Origin: Zygnema cylindricum
Taxonomy: Eukaryota; Streptophyta; Zygnematophyceae; Zygnematales; Zygnemataceae
Assembly: GCA_037447655.1 (NCBI GenBank)
Contig: JBBHKE010003326.1
Location: 152,144 to 216,143, forward strand
Direction of reading: 5' to 3'
DNA length: 64,000 nt
The notes below the pieces were generated by a model that did no database searches, was not told the origin of the DNA, and saw only the letters and a list, made by a program, of their open reading frames with translations. Position numbers and translations under genes: made by a program. Positions 33,001-42,125 of this stretch are shown here, piece after piece. The stretch's first letter is position 1; every line of letters starts with the position of its first letter.

Positions 33001-34781
33001 ATTATCATTCTCCTTTCTCTTGTTTTGTGATTTAAAAAATCAAAAAATTGTTACATTTCATTTTCAGTTTTTTGTTGGGAAACAAAATAATTAAAAAAAT
33101 ATATTATCTTTTGGTTTCAGTTTCTATTCTTGGCTTTGTCTTTTCCATTTTCGTTCCAATTTACCTTTCATTTACAGTTTTCATTCTCAGTTTGGTGTGA
33201 GATATTTAAAAAGAAAAAAAAAATATATATATATACATTATTTACATTATAAAATCCTTCCATTTTTTAAATTTTCGGTCTCCTATTTTTGATCCGGTTT
33301 CTTCCTTTTGATCCTGTTTTATCTTTCCATTGGTTTTAATCCTATTTATTCTCCAATTGTAGTTTCTTTTCGGTTTTGCCTTCGAAGGAAAAATTATAAA
33401 TATTGATATTAATCTAAAATTTATACATTTGAAATACTTTTATTTGGTTTTTTTCAATTTATTTCTTTAAGAGCTTTCCTCTTATCTTATCCTATACTAT
33501 TTCTTTGCTGCAGATTTAAACCTATATTTCTGAAAAGTTAGTTTTTTTTGGTTGTCAAAATAGGGTTTTTCTACAGATATTAGGGTTTTTCTGCAAAAAG
33601 CAGGGTTTTTCTATAGAGTTAAGGTTTTCTGCAAAATTAGGGTTTCTTGCAGAATAAGGGTTACTTCAAGCCTAAGGTTTGTCAAAAATCTAGGGTTTGG
33701 GCAACCCTTTTCTCGAATCCTAACTCACTTCAAATTTTATTTTGCTTTATTTTCTTTTTTCCTATATTTCTATTTTTCTTTTCCTTTCCCTAGGTTTGGA
33801 CAACCTCTTTTACGGAGGCCCGCGCAATTCAGAGGACCCGTGGAGGAGAACTATTTCGAGGAAATTCTTGGAGCAGATTGAGGAGCGGATTCACCCATTG
33901 AGACTTTGCAAAGCCCAAGCTGTTGCGATCAGCTGCGGTTCACCAACGCTGCGATCACCTGCGGTTCACCTTTGATAATCAACAGAATATTAAAGGTGTT
34001 GTGTAAGTGTTACGATGCCTTGCCGGTGCAGGAGCGTGTTAGGACAATTTGTTGATTGTTTAGAGGGTACGTGAGCGGATTTGGGCAATTAGACCCAATT
34101 GTATTGAACATCTGCATTGTCCACGCTGTCTATGCTTTCCCTCTGGCCGTGAGTGGCCTTGTGTTTTTTTGGTGTATGTTTGGCGTGGAATTTTCTGGTT
34201 AGATCCGACAGTTGGTGGCCATGGATAGAATTTTTTTTCTGCCTGTGGATCTTTAGATCTGCACCTTCGAGTGCTTGTTTAGCAATTTTTTTGCTTTTAT
34301 ACATCTGGCCCTTTGGCCCTGCCCACTCGTTTACAAGGTTGAGGTTTCGGGAAAAGCAACTTTTTGATTAGATTTGGCCATCGCGACCTTGCTAGAGACT
34401 ATTTCAGATTGTTGCCTACGTGGTTGGTGTGGTTCTCATTTGTTGCATTTTGGATAGATCGTGTTCATAACCCCGTCGTCGTGGTTCCCATTTTCCTTCT
34501 ATGCCCACTGATTGGAACAATCTTAATTTTCGTCCCGGGTCTACTTGTAGTGGCGTTGCTTTTTGCCAATCGCCTGTAGACCAAACAATTTAGTGAGTCT
34601 ATCTCATTCTCCTATAGTTTCAGTTCCGGTATCGAGAACACTGTCTGTCCAATCAGGACTCACATCCGTCTCTTCTCCGTCCTCTATCTCTTCTACGCTA
34701 TCTGTAGAGAAAAGCAAAGACAAAAGTGTTGTGCAATCCACTTCTGGTTCCCTTCCCTCTTAATCTTTTCCAAGTCTCATT
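33001..34781. other. T-rich leader-like region before the gypsy gag
   Basis: T-rich non-coding sequence. 33560-33700 holds five or so copies of AGGGTTTTTCT-like words about 30 bp apart. From 33.8 kb the composition becomes more even, and it leads into the gag frame. Hydrophobic open frames at 34153-34371 and 34364-34579 are not recognisable and probably chance. Likely the 5' leader of the gypsy element. Confidence 0.4.
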
Positions 34782-35819
34782 TTGGTCCCATCTTCGTACA
34801 CGTCGATAGGTGACATAGCTTCTTCCTCTGAGGGCCTGATGAGCAAAATACAATTTTGCTTTTCGAAGATGAAGGATACAATGTCCTTATCCCATTTGCG
34901 TATGTTGTTTGATACCGAAATGCGTGATTTAGCATTTCGCTATCAAGATCGATTTGATCTTCGTGTAACATTCTCTCTCTTTGGTCGGTACCTCAAAGGG
35001 TCGACCATTACGATATATTCCCGCAAGTATGACATGATACTCGCAATGACAAAATTTTCCCCTGCTTTTGCAAGTACACCTAAGGTCATAGAACAGATAG
35101 AGATCTCATATCAGATCCCATATCAGGCTGCTATCTTCGAGGTCCTAGATCCCTACGGTAATGTCTTTCTCCGCGCTAACACAAAAATTCCTCGACAATA
35201 TGCCGTAGCCGCACGTGCTGCTGTCCCAATACGACCAGGGATGACAATTCCATTGCGAGGTCCACTATCTATCATGTTCGATTACTAAGAAGCAAAATAT
35301 CACATGCAAAATCCAAATCAAGTCAAAGAATTGATGAATTTCGAACGTAAACCGGGTGAAACCGCCCCCGCTTTACGTGCTCGCATTGAGACTCTACACG
35401 AAGCTTTATCGAGCCTAATGTTTGATGCTGAAGCTGTCCAAAAATTTTTTGGACGGTTTCCTGCTCACTTGAAAAGATTTATCCAAATTCATCTCACTCA
35501 GACATACGGCTTGAAATTCACCTTTGACCAGGCCGCCCAATATGCGGTTGAATATGAGATGCAGTCATGTTGGTGGGAAGCTCATGATCGTTTGGAAGTC
35601 GCTTCCCTACTTTCCCCACCAAGCAACCCATGGCCTAGTAACAGGCCTCGGAAGGTGCCGGCTATGGGTGCCCCACCGTATAACCTTGGAAACAGATTAT
35701 GTCTTCGTTGCGGAGAAACAGGGCATGAAGCCCGCATGTGTATCGATAAGACGGCCACATGCACTCACTGTCAGCAGCAGATGGGACATTACGCCCATCG
35801 ATGCCATGTTATTACCTAA
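34782..35819 (+). pseudogene. Ty3/gypsy gag with two zinc knuckles
   Basis: One frame of about 345 codons, broken by TAA at 35286. The second half is a gag capsid-like region (KPGETAPALRARIETLHEAL) ending in two knuckles: CLRCGETGHEARMC (CX2CX4HX4C) and CTHCQQQMGHYAHRC (one residue longer, CX2CX5HX4C). Gag would form the particle and bind RNA. The first half (34782-35288) has no domain I recognise but flows into the gag frame. Protease follows in a different frame. Confidence 0.65.
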
Positions 35820-37178
35820 AAAGTTCTTGTTTCAGAATCAGGTCAAGAATGGGGGTATTCCCGCCCGTTCCGCCAAGCTGGTCAACCCACTTAAGGAGAC
35901 CGAGAAGGAATCTACTCCTCCTACAATTTCCCGTAGAGAGAGAGAAAAGATAGAGCTGCAAGCTACTATGGCAGCTATGATGAAGGAACAATTCGCAGCC
36001 TTCATGGCGGAAATGAATTCGGAGTTTATTGGGATGGCCCAAACGGTCATTTATATACCGACGTTGGACGATGAATCCTTTCAGGATTTTACCGTCCAAC
36101 AACGAGCAGCCACATTTGATAAAGGCTTAGAAAATCATAATCGAGTTGGTAAATTAACAAATTCTCGAATCCCACTATCTTTCAAGAAAGAAACTCTCTC
36201 CCCTCTTTTGGAAACGACTTTGGCTATCATAGCTGAATCACTAACAATCTTAGATAGTACAATCCAGGATGCTCATCGCGTCAAGGAACGTTTGAGCATC
36301 TTATCGTGTATGATTGAGGACGTGCCCAAGACCTCCCCTATTTCGGGTGAGGTCGTTGCAACCGCTTTTTTACGCGTGTTGCAGCTGAATCGCAATCTGT
36401 CAGCAGTCCAGCCAATTTTGGCGGACAAACGTCGTACATTGGATCCCCACATTAACTTTCTTGATAACAGCCAACACTCATTCATAGTCAATGGTATCGC
36501 CCCTTCCCTCCCTCTTATAGACATGGGAGCCAAACCCGTGATCCTTCGATTCGGATTTGCGTTGAAGCTTCGCCTCACGGCAGACAAGCTGCAACCCACA
36601 ACCACACGGTTACTGACTTCAGCTGGTACCACAAAGCTGGTCCTTGGAATCACCAAGGACCCCCTCGTATTTCGGTTTCTAACAGAAACCGAAACTGAAT
36701 TTTCTGAATTTTCTTCACATGCGCTTGTTACTAAGTGTAGTGATTACGAATGTTTAGTTGGCTAGGACGTTTTATTTCATGTTGTTGGCGCTGTAGATAT
36801 GCATGACCAGACATTCTCTTACAGACCCAATCACTTTCCAGAGAGGAAGATTTGCATTCCACTTATTTTTGCATAGAACCCATTGCCTATCATGGCTCAT
36901 TCAGCGACAGCACTTCCGGCTTATGCTGGTATCGACACATTAAGATCTCACATCCCTCTACACATTCTCCAAGACGTCAAGTTGGATTCTAATGGGATGT
37001 TGAGTTCCTAGGGTGCAGATTACATGACTATTAAGGAGCATGCCAAGATTGGTGCTTCACGTTATTTGCGGGATTTTTCACAGAATCTGGATTCCAAGAG
37101 GATACTCACTACTGAGGAGATTTTCGATTCGCGTTTTCGCGGGCTAACGATTGTGTTGGCCAGCTCCTCCGCAGGCTA
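35810..37178 (+). pseudogene. Ty3/gypsy protease region and remnant
   Basis: The open frame to 36765 is +1 relative to gag and overlaps its end. It has a Lys/Glu-rich linker, then LIDMGAKPVIL (a retropepsin D-T/S-G-A motif with Met for Thr) near 36510. About 70 residues later comes DYECLVG, the conserved second protease block. A TAG at 36763 (expected GQD) interrupts; related sequence (SYRPNHFPERKICIP) runs on. The remnant continues with further stops to about 37178 and ends at a run of 14 G (37185-37198). No RT follows. Confidence 0.6.
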
Positions 37179-37198
37179 AGGAGCGGGGGGGGGGGGGG

Positions 37199-38363
37199 AA
37201 TAAATGGATCTCTCTCTCGGCTGCCCACTCACCTTCGCCTTTGGATCTCTCTCCACTTTTTTTCCTTTTTACATTATCATATTCATTTTTGCTTTTGTAT
37301 TATAATTCTCTTTGCTTTGGGATTTGCACTGCTCGTTGTGTATTACACTTTTTATGCTAGACAGTTGGTTGGGTTGCATGTTTCTTGGTTCAATTAGACA
37401 CATCCACGACATGTTTGGAGTGAAGAAGAGGCAAGGTGAGAGCGGCGCGAGTTGTAGTGGCGCCTTCACGAATTATTCACCTCTCCGTGAAATGGCACCG
37501 CATCCTCTAGACCCCTTCAAAGAAAAAATCGTAATAGATCCCTACAAAGAAAATATCGTAATATTCGTGAAATTCTGTTCGTTGTCAAAAACGTCGGGAA
37601 TAAATTTTCACACGTGAAAATATGTTTTCCTATTTGTCCAAGCGGTTTTACTTTATTTGAAACATATCGTCGATTTGTTTTAAGATAAGTGAAAAAATAC
37701 ACATCGTCGATGTGTTTTAAGATAAGTGACAAAATGACGTGACAGTGGGTCGAATAACCAAAAAACGACAAATTTTGGTACATCTTTAGTTCGACGATGA
37801 CTCAAATTGTACTCTACAATTTTGCAATTTTTTGTACGGTTGCAACTCTAGCAGTTAAACGAAATCGACAGAAAAAAACGAGTACTTAGCCACATGGGAC
37901 CATACCCTAAATCTCTCTTCGAACAATGATATTGTCGTTGTTTTTACTTCGATTTGGGGGTATGGTGCTCAAAAAGACAAAACCTCAAGATTCGCAATTG
38001 TCACAAAATAATAGTGGACGTGGAGATATCAACGCCATGAATGTACCAAGGTGTACATTGAAATAAAATATGTTAATTTAGAAGGTGAATGCTTGAAGTC
38101 TCATGCCTAAACGTGGCATGATCGTGCAAACTTCACACGTGTGGATTGCGCGTATACGGATTAATCGCGTATGTACTAAATGCGTACAGTTTATAGGCTT
38201 ACAAATTGTACGTTGCATTAGTGTTGCGTGCTTGTTAATTTCCCATCGCGATATATCCGATAAATGATATTATTGGTTGGCGAATGATGAGTAGGATGAT
38301 ATATCGCTCGACGAACAGTTAAATGTCATTTCCGATATGAATTGGATGTTGGGGGTAAGTGGC
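37199..38363. other. Non-coding region
   Basis: No convincing gene. A 30-bp-scale repeat of TGTTTTAAGATAAGTGA occurs at about 37675 and 37715. The 38.25-38.34 kb part has GATATATCG words like those in the hAT-type elements nearby. Otherwise nothing assigned. Confidence 0.4.
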
Positions 38364-38830
38364 AGAGGTCGCAAAAGTCAAAACTTTAGATACCCGAAAC
38401 TGACAAAAGTTGTTTTTTTTCAAAATCTGAACACCCGATACCCGACCAGCTTATGTCACGCTCCTAAATTGTTACCCTTTACCCGATACGCTTTACGATA
38501 ATAAAAGTTAACCGAAACTCGATTTGCCGCGACTACTCGTTTCCACCCGTACCCGAATAAGTACAAAACTGATTGTACATCTCCATTATACTTTCCACGA
38601 TACCATAAGTACAAAGTACAATAATGTTGGACTGTATGGACAGTACATAACCTTCAATTTTTTTCGTTTTTTGCTTACCCGACTGTACCCGATTTTTTTT
38701 TTGTTTTTTGTGAATCACCTACCTGAATCCCGCCAGCCCCCAAAATTCTGCACCCGAATCCGTTTCGGATCCGACGCGTGAGGTCGAGTAACGGTTGGGT
38801 ACGGATTCGGGTAATTATTTGTGACCTCTG
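38364..38830 (+). mobile_element. hAT-type non-autonomous element, 467 bp
   Basis: Ends CAGAGGTCGCAAA and, inverted, CAGAGGTCACAAA. Flanks GTAAGTGG and GTGAATGG (38356-38363, 38831-38838) agree at 6 of 8 bases, in line with an aged 8-bp hAT target duplication. The interior is full of ACCCGA words on both strands, as in subterminal transposase-binding sites. No coding capacity. Confidence 0.65.
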
Positions 38831-38996
38831 GTGAATGGGCAAGGGGGATTCATTCTGGTCCGTGATAAAATAGTACAGCTTTACGGTTTGCACTGTAGCG
38901 CGATAATTATTATCGGCTTGCTAGGATGATATATCAGAATTCCATTCCGATATATTAATTTTTGATATATTTAAAAAAAGATTACATACCAATTAT

Positions 38997-39943
38997 TAGT
39001 GTTGTGTATCGGTTGGATTTGCCGATAACCGATAGGGGCCTTTTTTTGGGTAGCCGATAATCGATATAGTGGTATGATATATCGTTATCGGCGTTATCGC
39101 CGATAAATAACCAATATTTATAGGTTTTTATCGGCGATAGCACCGATATCGATATCTATACTGACAGTACAAATAAATGTACGTCTAGTACACTCAATTG
39201 TACATGTTATTCCCCGGACGCGCCTTACTCACAACCCTTATTCTACTAAGGTGTCTACTAATCAGATCACTGTATTGTACAGTTGTACAAGCATAGAAAG
39301 TATAGTAGCCGCCATGAGGTCTGTACGGTTTTGGTTCGGATCCCGTAAAAACGATGTATCTTTCACATTCGATGCCATGGCTTTGTCCCTTTTTTCCTTG
39401 GGATCCACTGGAAACCTGCCACGTGTCAATTTGTGGGTTTTTTTTGGCATAAGCTGCCAAAAGAGCCATTCCGGGATGCCGGCCCTCACGCTAGCCGTCC
39501 GCTCGTATTTTCTCATTTCAAGTCGCCCGTTCGATTTCGGCGGCGCGGAGTGTTATTTTGCGTCTGTTGTACTTTGTGTCCGCCTTCCTTTTTCCGTTCC
39601 ATGTTCACCAGTTTGTCGGTAATACCGTTCGTTGCCGTAAAATTCGTGTTCAGTTCACCGGCCAGAAAGTACTACAAAGTGCAACGTATCTTTTCGTCAA
39701 AGTCCGTACATTTCCCGTAAAAAACCGTACATTTCCCGTAGATTTTTCGTATAATATAAAATCAATAATATAATACAGTATGTTATAAAGTACTATTATA
39801 TGCATACTATATTTTTTTAAGTTATCGCCGATATGGAATTTGTTGGTCTCAGACCGATATATCGAGACCTCTGACCGTTCGATAACCGATAACTATCGGT
39901 ATCTGTGTTATCGCGATACATTTTTTGCCGATACACAATACTA
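38997..39943 (+). mobile_element. hAT-type MITE A, 947 bp
   Basis: Terminal repeat TAGTGTTGTGTATCGG at the left and its inverted form CCGATACACAATACTA at the right. The 8-bp target duplication CCAATTAT is perfect (38989-38996, 39944-39951). Both ends are rich in CGATAACCGATA-type palindromes. Open frames inside are not transposase-like. It is the longest copy of the family in the window and the reference for the fragments at 13577, 19241 and 42408. Confidence 0.85.
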
Positions 39944-39951
39944 CCAATTAT

Positions 39952-40444
39952 CAATAAGAGGCAACCGATACACAAACACGTGACATTCTCCGATAGGGCG
40001 CTGAATTAACGGTTGGATTCATTCCTGTCGTCCAACCTATCCAAAAGGTCGTCGAATCTTGAGGTTTTGTATTTTTGTGTCCCACACCCTAAATGTGCGT
40101 ACGATCACCGACAAATTTCCTATTTTGGTGTTGTGATTTGCGCCTCTTGTACAGTTGAGTACGATGTACGGCAAAAATTGCCATTAAAAAAGGCGAAATC
40201 ATCTCCCGAATTTGGACGGACTCTCCTGACGATTTCGTTGGCGTTTTCCTATCTGTACAGAGATCTCAACCGTAAATAAAATACGCACTTTATACGCACT
40301 ATTTGCTCAAAAGGTGTAAAATAGGCGGAGTGTCCTAAGACTCCTGGGGGGACTCCGCCCATCAAAACAATTTTACACCCCCGAGAACGAACTTCTATGC
40401 GTATAATACTATATAAGTGCGCACGCTAAAATATTTATCTTAAC
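39952..40444. other. Non-coding spacer with a small foldback
   Basis: At 40305-40380 the words GGTGTAAAAT and ATTTTACACC, with GGCGGAGTG and GACTCCGCC inside, form a foldback of about 75 bp. Flanking ACGCACTTTATA and TATATAAGTGCG (40280 and 40412) are also inverted, so a small MITE of about 150 bp is possible, but no target duplication is clear. Confidence 0.35.
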
Positions 40445-40719
40445 CATAGTTCAAAAGTAGGCGTTTTTATGGTAGGCCTTTGGTCGGCACCTTTATCGTA
40501 AGTGTGTTATGGGCTTTTCATGTGATCTTCTTAGATCGCTACTTTGATCAGAGACCGTCCGATTTTCCGAATCTGACGGTGTTAATAATTTTTTTTGGTC
40601 CGAATGTTTTAATTGGTCCGAATAGGTCCGAATACAATATGGGTCTCAAGGTCATATTGTATGTTTTGCGTACAATAGGCATATTGTATGGGCCTACTTT
40701 CACCTACTTTTGAACTATG
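40445..40719 (+). mobile_element. hAT-type MITE with a different terminus, 275 bp
   Basis: Terminal repeat CATAGTTCAAAAGTAGGCG against CATAGTTCAAAAGTAGGTG inverted. Perfect 8-bp target duplication ATCTTAAC (40437-40444, 40720-40727). No coding capacity. The duplication length suggests hAT. Confidence 0.8.
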
Positions 40720-40727
40720 ATCTTAAC

Positions 40728-41050
40728 TTCCTTGACTTGTCGTTTAATGCACGTCAGCAGTATGTGACGTGCCATATCTTCTGCATCTTTCGAATCTTCT
40801 CGATTTTATCGATTTTTGCTTCAACTGATCTCTCCTGTCCGCATATTCCGGTTGTTCACGCTGTCTAAGTGACTTCTTGCTTACCGTCTATGTTTTTGGT
40901 GTTTTTTTGTTTTTTGTGTTTTTTTGTTTTTTGTGCTTTTAGGGGGATGTTCTAGACTGCATTTCTATCAAGTTTGACCAAGTTTGACTAAAGTTTGAAT
41001 CCCCGTTTGGACCGAAGTTTGCGAAGTTGAACCGCAAACGACAAAAAAAA
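40728..41050. other. Upstream region of the stress protein gene
   Basis: No repeat terminus seen. Contains GTTTTTTGTGTTTTTTTG duplications (about 40898-40938) and a short AAGTTTGACCAAGTTTGAC repeat near 40970. Probably part of the promoter. Confidence 0.4.
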
Positions 41051-41057
41051 TATATAA

Positions 41058-41116
<59 letters not shown>
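41051..41116 (+). promoter_or_regulatory. TATA box and CT tract of the stress protein gene
   Basis: TATATAAA at 41051-41058, followed at once by (TC)n at 41064-41116, about 26 repeats. A TATA box followed by a pyrimidine patch at the start site is common in plant promoters. This would place transcription start near 41080 and leave about 310 nt of 5' UTR before the ATG at 41390. The simple repeat is likely to vary in length. Confidence 0.55.
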
Positions 41117-41119
<3 letters not shown>

Positions 41120-41389
41120 AAAAGAGAAAAAAAAAAGTGGGTATTGTAGCTAAGACCTTAATCTCAATTGGGTCACTTTATTTTTCCTTTTTTTCCTTTT
41201 TTTTCAAATCTTTTCATATTTCTTTCCATTCCTTTTTCTTTGGGAGTCAAAAATAGGAAAAAAAGAACAAAAAGGACAAAGAGGACAAAAAGGGCAAAAA
41301 GACAAAAATTAGTCACTACGGGAGGGGATTCTGGGACCGATTTTTTTTCGTCTTCCCTCGACCACAAGCGTAAAAGAGAGTCGGAAACG

Positions 41390-41584
41390 ATGCCGGTCTC
41401 CTCTGACCCTGAAATACCGGAGGAAATTGCGGAGAAAAGGGAAAAAACGGAGGTAAAAACGGAAAAAACGGGAGTAAAAACGGGTGGGGAGGGGCGTAAA
41501 ATCGCGATAGCGGTGGATCTGAGCGACGAGAGCGCCCATGCGGTGAGATGGGCGGTGGAGAACTATCTGAGGCCCGGAGATCAG
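41390..41584 (+). CDS. Stress protein exon 1
   Basis: 65 codons, ending CAG before donor GTATAA. Codes for the charged N-terminus with two KT-x-VKT repeats and the first beta strand and helix of the Usp domain. Reading on through the donor meets TAA at 41588, so splicing is required. Confidence 0.9.
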
Positions 41585-41934
41585 GTATAACATAAACTGT
41601 TTTTATTATTATTATTATTAGAATTATTGTTGTTATTATTGTTATTATTATTATTATTGTTATTGTTGTTATTGTTATTTTTGTTATTTTTTATCCGGGT
41701 TTTTTTTGGGGGTTTTTTGCTGGGATTTTTTTGGGTTTTTTGGCATCTGAAAATGAGGTGACGTCAGGGTTGATGCTACTTTTCTGATTTGCTTTTTTGG
41801 GGTTTTTTTGGTGCGTTTCTTGCGTTTTAGGGTTTGCTTCGGTTTTTTTTTTTTTTTTTTTAGATGGGGGTGTTGGGTGGGGCTGATTTTGCTTTAAATA
41901 CACACACAGTATATGCAAATAAATAAATAAATAA

Positions 41935-41981
<47 letters not shown>

Positions 41982-42081
41982 CATATTATATATATATACA
42001 TATTATATACATATATATATATATATTTTATGTATATATATTTTATGTATATGTGTATATGTGTATATATATATATATATG

Positions 42082-42125
<44 letters not shown>

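Noticed and set aside
34364-34579. Hydrophobic frame as a small membrane protein
   Set aside because: T-rich leader sequence of the gypsy element; such frames arise from TTT/GTT-rich DNA and no promoter or homology is seen.
41168-41389. Longer N-terminus for the stress protein from 41168
   Set aside because: The first codon there is TTG, and the extension is T-rich then Lys/Arg repeats. The ATG at 41390 fits the family better.
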